The notes beneath the pieces were generated by a model, which was given only the letters and a program-made list of their open reading frames with translations, was not told the origin of the DNA and ran no database searches. Shown here one piece after another: positions 19,201 through 26,807 of a stretch of DNA of 64,000 nt. The position numbers and the translations under genes were made by a program. Every line of letters starts with the position of its first letter. Positions within the stretch are counted from its first letter, which is position 1. The stretch comes from Opitutaceae bacterium (lineage in GTDB: Bacteria; Verrucomicrobiota; Verrucomicrobiia; Opitutales; Opitutaceae), in contig JAIXWF010000013.1 in NCBI GenBank assembly GCA_027482185.1, positions 1,736,001 through 1,800,000 of the forward strand. The letters are read 5' to 3'.

Positions 19201-19676
19201 GCGCCGGCACGCCCGTCGACTTCCTCAACGGCGTCGTGCTCGCGCCCTACCGCCTCCTCACCGCCAACGAAGGCAAGAGCCGCCCGCAGATCCGCGAATG
19301 GCGCTTCAGCGCCCTGAGCAATTTCCGCCTCGCCGGCATCAGCGACAACAAGTGGCTCCGCCGCATGGCGGTGAACGGCGCCGTGCGCTGGGAAGACAAG
19401 GCCTCCATCGGCTACTACACCTTCGCCAACGACCCGACCGCCTACGACCCGAACCGCCGCATCTACGACAAGGCCCGCGCCTACGTCGACCTCGGCTGGA
19501 ACTACTCGTCCAAGATCTGGCGCGACAAGGTCAACCTCCGCGTCCAGCTCAACGTCCGCAACGTCTTCGAGGACGGCCGCCTCCAGCCCGTCGGCGCCCT
19601 CCCCAACGGCGTTCCGCACAGCTTCCGTATCATCGATCCCCGTACGTTCATCCTGACGACGACCTTCAGCCTCTGA
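16245..19676 (+). CDS. TonB-dependent receptor with N-terminal EF-hand
   Basis: A 1143-residue outer-membrane receptor. The signal peptide covers residues ~1-26. An isolated EF-hand-type calcium loop follows at about residues 45-56 (DLNRNGRLDPDE, with D1, N3, N5, G6, L8 and E12 in canonical places). A TonB-box-like segment (ELSPFQVSAGSDKGYYA) comes next, then a plug domain with SVVTKQQMEDFALLDINDV, RVRGIGAAN and VEISRGPNSNIFGLG. The large barrel ends in ILTTTFSL. The ELSPFQV-GYYA style is typical of the expanded receptor families of Opitutaceae. The substrate is unknown. A strong terminator closes the unit. Confidence 0.9.
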   Translation: MPSFTLPARLLACSVLALPVLPRASAQTAPAAPAPDAATLARYDLNRNGRLDPDELAAQRADAARNAQAPVTAPKAGENQIVELSPFQVSAGSDKGYYASNTLSGTRINTKLEDLGASISVVTKQQMEDFALLDINDVFLYEANTEGIGNFTDVVIDRNGVVVDNVAGNPNNANRVRGIGAANTARGNFQTSGRVPFDPVNIDAVEISRGPNSNIFGLGTGSGTVNTIPSTANLRRETTTFELRTDNLGSVRALVDVSRPLIKDKLAVRASVLRQNDEFVRQPSFSRTDRYNGMVQFKPFPNTTLRGSFERYENYARRPNAILPRDGVTYWQQNGRPTWDPTTWTVTRGGVRTVVPYNNNQGTETTLLGLGLESGGTGLYARPSLFIDQGAVGAYTVNRRSGIPAPTAAVPNPVPTPDFQAGNERYVLSGIAPRVGPLAPTAVSITDKSIYDWTAHNIAAANWSEDTVDTLSAELEQFFLNTPRHVLAAQLGWFREDAKRYNRSFIGTGGESPMVVLIDVNEKLIDGRANPYFLRPYVNSLEPTIRRQPLKRDIYRGQLAYKLNLARERSWLRWAGDHAFSLYSEYKDTDSADYRFRDVIVSNHSWLAASTNRAAGATAARANYRYYLGDAQGQNIDYGSPAWDRLAGTQNLTWFNQATNQWVNEPVTIGEAYSPGVQRFANLIKTYGAVTQNHLLAGRVVTTFGLRKDTNLNRNYASTALLPDGISPDYSSDDTSPNDWFRREGTTKTYGYVVKPFRGWGWLDRHAANGTGAGRFGAEFVRSVNFHFNKADSFRPETIAQNLNLELLPNPSSIGKDYGVSFTLFDKFVLRFNTYETKQINSRTGDAGVIATRAGRIDFAFGGNNDQFNLQRQAREWILAERPGISPADLDLAVAATMKVSPTQLAQMNAYPIAETSDVVSKGKEIEISYNPTNFWTARVNIAQQRVVEQGVTPGIQRYIDARRPVWESVIDTRTGLPWFTTRYGSAGTPVDFLNGVVLAPYRLLTANEGKSRPQIREWRFSALSNFRLAGISDNKWLRRMAVNGAVRWEDKASIGYYTFANDPTAYDPNRRIYDKARAYVDLGWNYSSKIWRDKVNLRVQLNVRNVFEDGRLQPVGALPNGVPHSFRIIDPRTFILTTTFSL

Positions 19677-19686
19677 GCTTAACGCC

Positions 19687-19715
19687 GTTGCAAGTTGCAG
19701 GTTGAAAGTTGAAGG
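19687..19715. repeat. Four tandem GTTGMAR 7-mers
   Basis: GTTGCAA, GTTGCAG, GTTGAAA, GTTGAAG in perfect 7-base register, directly between the receptor stop and its terminator. It is the same family as at 3171 and 12729, but without a facing arm. Confidence 0.65.
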
Positions 19716-19737
19716 AACGGAAAATCCCGTCCCGCTC

Positions 19738-19768
19738 ATCCCGCCGGTTCCCCCCGGCGGGATTTTTT
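19738..19768 (+). terminator. Intrinsic terminator of the EF-hand TonB receptor gene
   Basis: Perfect 10-bp stem (ATCCCGCCGG / CCGGCGGGAT) with loop TTCCCC, followed by five further T. Confidence 0.92.
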
Positions 19769-19997
19769 GTGCCCGGGAATCCTGTCCATCCTGTCTCCGT
19801 CCTCCTGTCAGTCCTGTCCCAAACCAAAACCCTCGAACCAAGGACAGGATCTACAGGACGCCGGAGACCGGATTGACAGGAAGCAATTCCCTTGGGCCAA
19901 GAGCATCTCTGCCACTCGCCTCACTCCTCCTGTTTCATCCGCATTCGTCCGTCCTGTCCCTCCTGTCCTAATTCAAAAAAGCCACATTCACCCGCCG
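19769..19997. repeat. CCTGTC periodic repeats in facing arms
   Basis: No gene is supported. Bases about 19779-19820 hold four to five CCTGTC units at 9-11 base spacing. The reverse-complement arm (GACAGGAT, ACAGGAC, GACAGG) is at about 19843-19882. A further CCTGTC cluster lies at about 19931-19972. The arms could fold into a long imperfect hairpin between the receptor terminator and the 3' end of the convergent lyase gene. Confidence 0.6.
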
Positions 19998-22733
19998 CTA
20001 CCGTTTCCGTTGTTTCTTCGCCGCGTCCTCCGGTGGCGCCGGCGGCAATTCCGCCGGCAACGCCTCGCCGACCAAGCCCAGCATCGCGATCGCCTCCAAC
20101 CCGCTCTGCGCCGCGTTGTTCGTGTTGCCCAGGCCCACGTCGACCGGATTGAGCACCTCCGGCACGTCCACGCGCTTGACTGCGTCGCCGCCGCCGCGCG
20201 CAAAACGCAGCAACGCCTTCACCGCCGCCTCGCGGAACGCCGTATTCCCGGTGCGTTGGAAAACGTAGCCCGCCAACCGCCCGTCGCGCACGTACGCCGC
20301 GTCCGCGCCTTCGGCGCCCGTTTCCCGGTCCCGCATCAGCACCGCTTTAGGCGCGCTGTAGAGCCGGCAGTACTGCAGCCACAGCCGCGACCAGTCCGGA
20401 TCGTCGAGCATCTGCCCGAGTTCAAACGCCACCTCCGCCCCGCCCATGATCGTGGCCAAATTGTACACGCCCGCGTCCTCGTTCAGCGCCGCCAACCTTC
20501 CCGTCGCCGGATCGTAGCCCATCACGAGGTTCTTGCCCGTGCGGAAACCCCACGGCATCGCCGCCGCGCTGCGCACCCCCGCGAGGATCTTGTCCCGCCA
20601 CTTCGGATCGCCCGTGCGTTCCCACTCCGTCATCCAGTTGCCCGCGAAGGCCAGCCAGTCCGGACCGAACCGCACCCGCGTCGGCGCGATTTTCTTTTCC
20701 GCCTCCGTGATCGGCTGCGCCAGCCGCATCGGATCGAACTCCACCGTCTTGAAATCCACGTCGGCCACCTCGCGCATCAGGTCTCCCGTCCGCTCGTCCG
20801 TCGTCAGGTAGTAATAGTAACGCCGATACGCCGCTTGGCTGATCCGCGCCTCCTTCGCCCCGCAGCCCCAGTGCCGCACGTTGTGCCGCGACCCCAGGCC
20901 CGCGAAGCGCCCGAGGTGGTAAACATCCACTTCCCCGGTGTGCCGCGTCATCGCCTCCGCCATCCGGAATACATCCGCCCGCCCGCTGCGCAGGAAACTC
21001 AGCCACAGCCACAGGTCCGGCCCGAGTTCCGAGTTCGCCCACGCCATGCCGCCGAGGTCGTAACGCCACACGTGGCGCTCGTCGTCGAACGAATGCATCA
21101 CGTCGCCGAAATCCCAGAAGCCGTACCACTGGTGCTGCTCCGGCTGCTTCAGATAGAAATTCAGCGTCGCATTCAGCCGGTCCTCGATCGCCCGCTTCAC
21201 CGGCGTCGAGCGATCCGGCAAACTCCAGTATCCAAATGCCCCCGCCGCCCGATAATGCTCCGGCGCGCACACCAGCACCGGCGGTTGCGCCGCCGTCTTG
21301 GTCATCGCCGCCGTCGCCGCCCGGTCCGGCACCGCCGCCGCGGGAAAGAGCGTCAACTCGCTGGTCCGCGCCACGCCGTGGGCCGTGCTGAAGCCCGGCT
21401 GGATGTCCTCGTACGCCGCCTCCAATCCGTGCCCCCGGATGTCGTAGTGCCGCAGGTCCATCGCCGGCGCGTCCGGCGACCACAGCCACACCGTCAATTC
21501 CGCCGCCGTCCCCGCCGCCCCGCGAATCTCGAGCCCCGCCGGATACGATTGCCAAAAGTTCTTCACCCCGACGCCGAGTCCGCCGCTCACGTCCCCCACA
21601 AACGCCAACCCGCCCGCGCGTCGCCCCGCGCCCGCCGCGATCCACGCGCTCTGCGGATTCGTCCGCTTCTCGACCGTGAACCCGTTCGCGTTCGGCTGGA
21701 GCAGTTTGAAATCCGACCACACCGCCCAGTCCGCCAGCCAGCCCTGCCCGCGCGGCGCGTACTCCGCCCGGTTCGGCACGCGCTGTCCGTCCGCCTGCCG
21801 CGGATACACGTCCGCTCCCGTCGCCGGGTCCGCCGCGAAACGCCCGCCGCGCCCGACCATCGGCTGCACCGGCTCGGCCCACACGCCGCCGTTCTCCCCG
21901 CCGAACCGCACGTGCCGGTTGTGCACCTCCTCGCGGAACGGCACCGCGAAGGCCAGACCCAGCCCGCGGATGAAATCCTGCTCCTGATCCCCGTCGAAAA
22001 CAAAGGTGTGCACCGCGCGCACCGCCGCGCTGCCCGCCGTCACGTACAACCGCACGACAAACGGCAGCCACGCCCGCCCGCTCTTCGCGCCGCGATGCTT
22101 CCCTTCCAATTTCAGCACCGCACGCACCGGCCCGGCTTGCTCAACCGTCACTTTCTCCAGCTGCGTCGTGAACCGCTCCCGCGGCCGCACGTCGTCCGCC
22201 GCGTCGCCCGGCCCGCTCTGCAGCACGCACACGACCTGACCGTCCCGCGCCACTTCCCGGCCGTCGACCGCGATCGACTCGATCAAACGCGCCCCTTGCC
22301 GCGGCACTGTCAGTACCAGTTTTCCGCTGCGCACCGTGATGGCGTCCGCCGTGGTCTCGACGTCGACGCGTTCCGCCGGCGCCAGCTCCGCTCCGGCCGC
22401 GACCGCCTGCAGCCGGAAACTCCTTGCCGCCCCGTCCGCCACCGTCGCGAACCCGCTCCACTTCACCGAGCCGTCCGGCCAATACGCCAGCGGCCAGCTC
22501 TGTAGCGGCAACGTCGCGCCCCGGTCTGTCGTCAGCGCGAAGCATTGCTCCTTGGTCACCGCGCCCTTGGCCCACGGCACGCCCCAGCTCACGCCGCTCG
22601 CCACCGCCGCCGGCTCCCCGCCGAGCCAACCGATTTCCACCGCAGGCGCGGCCGCCGTTGCTCCGGCGGCGCCGAAGCCGAGCCCGGCCGCTATGACACA
22701 GAAACGAAGCCGCCAGCAGGAAGGGGTTGCCAT
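19998..22733 (-). CDS. PcRGLX/YetA-like exo-rhamnogalacturonan lyase candidate (PL26-like)
   Basis: A 911-residue secreted protein with signal peptide (about residues 1-28, ending ATAAA). The N-terminal module reads IGWLGGEPAAVASGVSWGVP and QSWPLAYWPDGSVKWSGFA, which resembles the RIFT-barrel N-terminus of the PcRGLX/YetA family. The C-terminal ~450 residues are helix-rich with WYGFWDFGDVMHSFDD, DLYHLGRFAG-type motifs and aromatic pairs, as in an (alpha/alpha) barrel. Known PcRGLX enzymes cleave rhamnogalacturonan-I from chain ends by beta-elimination. Catalytic residues could not be placed by eye, so the substrate is an inference. The gene converges on the EF-hand TonB receptor. Confidence 0.62.
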   Translation of the reverse strand: MATPSCWRLRFCVIAAGLGFGAAGATAAAPAVEIGWLGGEPAAVASGVSWGVPWAKGAVTKEQCFALTTDRGATLPLQSWPLAYWPDGSVKWSGFATVADGAARSFRLQAVAAGAELAPAERVDVETTADAITVRSGKLVLTVPRQGARLIESIAVDGREVARDGQVVCVLQSGPGDAADDVRPRERFTTQLEKVTVEQAGPVRAVLKLEGKHRGAKSGRAWLPFVVRLYVTAGSAAVRAVHTFVFDGDQEQDFIRGLGLAFAVPFREEVHNRHVRFGGENGGVWAEPVQPMVGRGGRFAADPATGADVYPRQADGQRVPNRAEYAPRGQGWLADWAVWSDFKLLQPNANGFTVEKRTNPQSAWIAAGAGRRAGGLAFVGDVSGGLGVGVKNFWQSYPAGLEIRGAAGTAAELTVWLWSPDAPAMDLRHYDIRGHGLEAAYEDIQPGFSTAHGVARTSELTLFPAAAVPDRAATAAMTKTAAQPPVLVCAPEHYRAAGAFGYWSLPDRSTPVKRAIEDRLNATLNFYLKQPEQHQWYGFWDFGDVMHSFDDERHVWRYDLGGMAWANSELGPDLWLWLSFLRSGRADVFRMAEAMTRHTGEVDVYHLGRFAGLGSRHNVRHWGCGAKEARISQAAYRRYYYYLTTDERTGDLMREVADVDFKTVEFDPMRLAQPITEAEKKIAPTRVRFGPDWLAFAGNWMTEWERTGDPKWRDKILAGVRSAAAMPWGFRTGKNLVMGYDPATGRLAALNEDAGVYNLATIMGGAEVAFELGQMLDDPDWSRLWLQYCRLYSAPKAVLMRDRETGAEGADAAYVRDGRLAGYVFQRTGNTAFREAAVKALLRFARGGGDAVKRVDVPEVLNPVDVGLGNTNNAAQSGLEAIAMLGLVGEALPAELPPAPPEDAAKKQRKR

Positions 22734-22889
22734 ATGCGGCCCGACGCTACGGCGCGGCCATGGTTGTGTCGCGCCGAAGTTTGCCGGCGGCTTCCGGCGC
22801 GGACAGTCCGTCGTCGGCCGAGCCGATCGCCCGCGCTTCGCGCTTCCCTTCCGGAAGCCGGCTTACTTAATCGCACGACCTTCGCCCTG

Positions 22890-25800
22890 ATGCCTGCCAA
22901 GACTCCGCACTCCGCCCAGCCCACCGCCGCCGCCCCGTCCGTGCCGTCCGTCCGGCCGATCCGGAAACTCATGGCGGCCAACCGCAGCGAGATCGCCGTC
23001 CGCATCTTCCGCGCCGGCACCGAGCTCCACCTGCGCACCGTCGCCGTTTTCGCCCACGAGGACCGCCTCTGCATCCACCGTTACAAGGCCGACGAAGCCT
23101 ACCAGGTCGGCGCCGGCAAGGGCCCCGTCGCCGCCTACCTCGACATCGACAGCATCGTCGGCGTCGCCAAGGCCAAGGGCATCGACGCCATCCACCCGGG
23201 CTACGGCTTCCTCTCGGAAAACGCCGAGTTCGCCCGCGCCTGCGAGCGCGCCGGCATCATTTTCGTCGGCCCGCGCCCCGAGCTCCTCGACATGATGGGC
23301 GACAAGACCGCCGCCCGCGCCGTCGCCCAGCGCATCGGCGTGCCCGTGCTGCCCGGCACCAAGGATCCCATCGTCGACCGCGACCAAGCCATCCAGATCG
23401 CGAAGACGATCGGCTTCCCCCTCATCATCAAGGCCGCCTTCGGCGGCGGCGGCCGCGGCATGCGCGTCGTCCAGAAATCCGCCGATCTCGCCAACCTCCT
23501 CGACGAGGCCCAGGCCGAGGCCGGCCGCGCCTTCGGCAATCCCGCCGTCTTCCTCGAGAAGTACATCCCCCGCGCCAAGCACATCGAGGTCCAGATCCTC
23601 GGCGACCAGCACGGCAACGTCATCCACCTCCACGAGCGCGACTGCTCCGTCCAGCGCCGCCACCAGAAGGTCGTCGAGGTCGCGCCGTCCTTCGGCCTGC
23701 CCGAGAAGATCGTCCGCGAGCTCTGCGACGCCGCCGCCCGTCTCGCCCGCGAGATCCGCTACGACAACGCCGGCACCGTCGAATTCCTCTACGACCTCGA
23801 CCGCCACGAGTGGTTCTTCATCGAGATGAACCCGCGTATCCAGGTCGAACACACGGTGACTGAGGTCATCACCGGCCTCGACCTCGTCCGCGCCCAGATC
23901 CTCATCGCCCAGGGCCACGCCCTGCATTCGCCGGAAGTCGGCATGCCGTACCAGACGGAAATCCCGCGCAACGGCTACGCCATCCAGTGCCGCATCACGA
24001 CGGAGGACCCGGAAAACAAATTCATGCCCGACTACGGCCGCATCGTCGCCTACCGCTCGCCCGGCGGCTTCGGCGTGCGCCTCGACGGCGGCATGGGCTA
24101 CGCCGGCGCCGTCATCACGCCGTTCTACGACTCGATGCTCGTGAAGAGCATCACCAGCGGCCAGACCTACGACATCGCCATGAACCGCGCCCGCCGCGTG
24201 CTCAGCGAGTTCCGCATCCGCGGCGTGAAGACAAACATCCCGTTCCTCGAGAACGTGATCGCCCACCCGCAGTTCGTCTCCGGCCAGGCCACCACCACGC
24301 TGATCGACACCACGCCGGAGCTCTTCGCCTTCAAGACGCGCCGCGACCGCGCCACCAAGCTCCTCACCTTCCTCGGCCAGGTCATCGTCAACGGCAACCC
24401 GCACGCCAAGGGCTACCGCCCCGACAAGCCGTTTCCCGCCGCCCCGGCCCCCGCGTGGAATCCCACCGCCCCCGTGCCCCCCGGCACCCGCCAGAAGCTG
24501 CTCGAGCTCGGCCCCCGCAAATTCGCCCAGTGGACCGTCGCGCAGAAGCGTCTCCTCGTCACGGATACCACGTGGCGTGACGCCCACCAGTCCCTCATGG
24601 CCACGCGCGTGCGCAGCTACGACATGCTGGCCTGCGCCGACGCCGTCGCCCGCCGCGCCCCCGACCTCTTCTCGCTCGAGATGTGGGGCGGCGCCACCTT
24701 CGACACCGCGATGCGTTTCCTCAGCGAGGATCCGTGGGAACGCCTCCGCCAGCTCCGCGCCCGCGTGCCGAACATCTGTTTCCAGATGCTGTTCCGCGGC
24801 GCCAACGCCGTCGGCTACACCAACTATCCGGAGAACGTCGTCGCCGGTTTCGTGAAGCACGCCGCCGCCAACGGCATGGATATCTTCCGCGTCTTCGACT
24901 CGCTGAACTACCTGCCCAACCTTCGCGTTGCGATGGAGGCGGTCAACGCCACCCACGGCGTCTGCGAGGCCGCCCTCTGCTACACCGGCGACATCCTCGA
25001 CGACCGCCGCGACAAGTTCTCCCTCGGCTACTACGTCAAGATGGCGAAGGAGCTCGAGAAAATGGGCGCGCACATGATCGCGATCAAGGACATGGCCGGC
25101 CTCTGCCGTCCCTACGCCGCCGCGAAGCTGGTCAAGGCCCTCAAGGAAGAAGTCGGCCTGCCGATCCACTTCCACACCCACGACACCAGCGGCATCGCCG
25201 CCGCCAGCGTGCTCCGCGCGGCCGACGCCGGCGTCGACGTGGTTGACCTCGCCCTCGCCTCGATGAGCGGCAGCACCTCGCAGCCGAATCTCAATTCCGT
25301 CGTCGCCGCCCTGCAGCACACGCCGCGCGACACCGGCCTCAATCTCGATACGCTCAACGAGTTTTCCGACTACTGGGAAACCGTCCGCGACTACTACCGC
25401 CCCTTCGACACCGCCCCCAAGAGCGGCTCCGCCGAAGTCTACCTGCACGAAATGCCGGGCGGCCAGTACACCAACCTCAAGGAACAGGCCGCCTCGATGG
25501 GCGTCGCCCAACGCTGGCCCGAGATCGCCCGCACCTACGCCGAGGTCAACGCGCTCTTCGGCGACATCGTCAAGGTCACGCCCAGCTCCAAGGTCGTCGG
25601 CGACATGGCCCTCTTCCTGTTCAGCAAGGGCATCAAGGCCGCCGATGTCGTGAACCTCGAGCCCGGCTCGATGCCGTTCCCCGAGAGCGTGATCGACATG
25701 ATGTCCGGCGGCCTCGGCTGGCCCGAAGGCGGCTGGCCGGACCAGGTTTCCCTCGTCGTTCTCGGCGAGAAGCGCCACAAGGAAGCCCGCGCCAAGTACC

Positions 25801-26435
25801 TCGCCGCCACCAAGGGCAAAGGCAAAGGCGCCTCGGCCCCCGCGCTCGACCTCGACAAAACGCGCGCCGAGCTCGCCGACAAACTCAAGCGCCCCGTCAC
25901 CGACGACGACCTGTATTCGCACCTCATGTACCCGCAGGTCTTCGCGGATTTCGCGAAGCACCTCGCGGCCTTCAGCGACGTCAGCGTGCTCCCGACGCCC
26001 GCGTTCTTCTACGGCCTCAAGCCCGGCGAGGAAATCTCGGTCAGCATCGAGGAAGGCAAGGTCCTCATCATCCGCCTGATCTCGATCGGCCAGCCCGACA
26101 AGGAAGGCCGCCGCGCCATCAGCTACGAGCTCAACGGCATCGGCCGCGAGACCCTCATCCTCGACAAGAGCATCGCCCCGAAATCGAAGGCCCGCCCGAA
26201 GGCCGATCTCGCCGATGTCACGCAGGTCGCCGCCCCGATCCCCGGCCTCATCGCGCAACTCCAGGTCTCCGTCGGCACCAAGGTCGCGAAGGGCGACAAG
26301 TTGCTCATGATGGAAGCGATGAAGATGCAGAACACGGTCTACGCGCCGTGCGACGGCGTCGTCGCCGAGCTCAACGTCGCCCTCGGCGACACCGTCGAGG
26401 CCAAGGATCTGCTCATCCGCATCCGCGCCGCATAA
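22890..26435 (+). CDS. pyc: Pyruvate carboxylase
   Basis: Biotin-dependent anaplerotic enzyme making oxaloacetate from pyruvate, bicarbonate and ATP. At 1181 residues it is full-length for a single-chain pyruvate carboxylase. Domain order: biotin carboxylase (residues ~25-485) with ANRSEIAVRIFRA, HPGYGFLSENAEF, the glycine-rich AAFGGGGRGMRVV and EMNPRIQVEHTVTE; carboxyltransferase (~550-840) with TDTTWRDAHQSLMATRVR, FDSLNY and HFHTHDTSG; a conserved PYC/OADA region; and a C-terminal biotinyl domain with MMEAMKMQ, biotin acceptor Lys1145. ATG at 22890 is the first sensible start; upstream sequence is unrelated. It appears monocistronic. Confidence 0.96.
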   Translation: MPAKTPHSAQPTAAAPSVPSVRPIRKLMAANRSEIAVRIFRAGTELHLRTVAVFAHEDRLCIHRYKADEAYQVGAGKGPVAAYLDIDSIVGVAKAKGIDAIHPGYGFLSENAEFARACERAGIIFVGPRPELLDMMGDKTAARAVAQRIGVPVLPGTKDPIVDRDQAIQIAKTIGFPLIIKAAFGGGGRGMRVVQKSADLANLLDEAQAEAGRAFGNPAVFLEKYIPRAKHIEVQILGDQHGNVIHLHERDCSVQRRHQKVVEVAPSFGLPEKIVRELCDAAARLAREIRYDNAGTVEFLYDLDRHEWFFIEMNPRIQVEHTVTEVITGLDLVRAQILIAQGHALHSPEVGMPYQTEIPRNGYAIQCRITTEDPENKFMPDYGRIVAYRSPGGFGVRLDGGMGYAGAVITPFYDSMLVKSITSGQTYDIAMNRARRVLSEFRIRGVKTNIPFLENVIAHPQFVSGQATTTLIDTTPELFAFKTRRDRATKLLTFLGQVIVNGNPHAKGYRPDKPFPAAPAPAWNPTAPVPPGTRQKLLELGPRKFAQWTVAQKRLLVTDTTWRDAHQSLMATRVRSYDMLACADAVARRAPDLFSLEMWGGATFDTAMRFLSEDPWERLRQLRARVPNICFQMLFRGANAVGYTNYPENVVAGFVKHAAANGMDIFRVFDSLNYLPNLRVAMEAVNATHGVCEAALCYTGDILDDRRDKFSLGYYVKMAKELEKMGAHMIAIKDMAGLCRPYAAAKLVKALKEEVGLPIHFHTHDTSGIAAASVLRAADAGVDVVDLALASMSGSTSQPNLNSVVAALQHTPRDTGLNLDTLNEFSDYWETVRDYYRPFDTAPKSGSAEVYLHEMPGGQYTNLKEQAASMGVAQRWPEIARTYAEVNALFGDIVKVTPSSKVVGDMALFLFSKGIKAADVVNLEPGSMPFPESVIDMMSGGLGWPEGGWPDQVSLVVLGEKRHKEARAKYLAATKGKGKGASAPALDLDKTRAELADKLKRPVTDDDLYSHLMYPQVFADFAKHLAAFSDVSVLPTPAFFYGLKPGEEISVSIEEGKVLIIRLISIGQPDKEGRRAISYELNGIGRETLILDKSIAPKSKARPKADLADVTQVAAPIPGLIAQLQVSVGTKVAKGDKLLMMEAMKMQNTVYAPCDGVVAELNVALGDTVEAKDLLIRIRAA

Positions 26436-26803
26436 CGTCGCGTCGCCGTAGCCCGGGCGTAGCGTAGCCCGGGCCTTCAGCCCGGGGCCTTTTGCCTTCG
26501 GAAAACAGAGACCACGGATGTCACGGATCCCACGGATTGGTCCCAAGCCATCCGTGCCCTCCGTGCAATCCGTGGTCAAAACTCCGGCCTTCCAAGTTCC
26601 GAACACGGGCTGAAGGCCCGTGCTACGTTGCGCCCGGCGTAGCCCGGGCCTTCAGCCCGGGGCTTGCTCCTTTCGTAAAAGAGAAACCACGGACTTCGCG
26701 AATTCCACGGATCGGTTCCAAGCCATCCGTGCCTTCCGTGCCATCCGTGGTCACAAATTCCGGTGGCCCCTCGTCGACTCGAAACACGGGCTGAAGCCCC
26801 GTG
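26436..26803. other. Gene-free gap dominated by two palindromic repeat elements
   Basis: No coding region is supported in these 368 bases. Nearly all of it is two tandem composite palindromic elements (listed separately) plus a truncated GTAGCCCGGGC start at 26448-26458. Confidence 0.8.
26464..26626. repeat. Composite palindromic element, copy 1
   Basis: A 163-base unit. Its ends are inverted copies of one another: GTAGCCCGGGCCTTCAGCCC on the left and, read on the other strand, GTAGCACGGGCCTTCAGCCC on the right (one mismatch). Inside, ACCACGGAT/CACGGAT units at 26511-26537 face ATCCGTG/TCCGTGGT units at 26550-26576. The structure resembles a non-autonomous repeat or MITE-like palindrome. No target-site duplication was confirmed. 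Confidence 0.75.
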
Positions 26804-26807
26804 CTAC
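26639..26807. repeat. Composite palindromic element, copy 2, overlapping the sulfatase 3' end
   Basis: A 169-base unit with the same order of blocks as copy 1. The left end is GTAGCCCGGGCCTTCAGCCC, the inner arms are ACCACGGA/CCACGGAT and ATCCGTG/TCCGTGGT, and the right end is ACGGGCTGAAGCCCCGTGCT plus AC. The terminal GTAG of the minus strand supplies the TAG stop of the sulfatase gene. Divergence from copy 1 is mostly in the spacers. Confidence 0.75.

Noticed and set aside
22863-26606. A 1247-codon open frame antisense to pyruvate carboxylase, and similar long antisense frames (3259-5682, 13438-15867, 33940-35349)
   Set aside because: GC-rich third positions suppress stops on the opposite strand. 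Their translations are low-complexity (G/A/D/E/V/R-rich) without domains or signal sequences, while the sense frames match known families end to end.
26436-26807. CRISPR array
   Set aside because: The repeats are two long imperfect palindromic units with degenerate inner motifs. There are no identical 25-40 base repeats with regular unique spacers and no cas genes.
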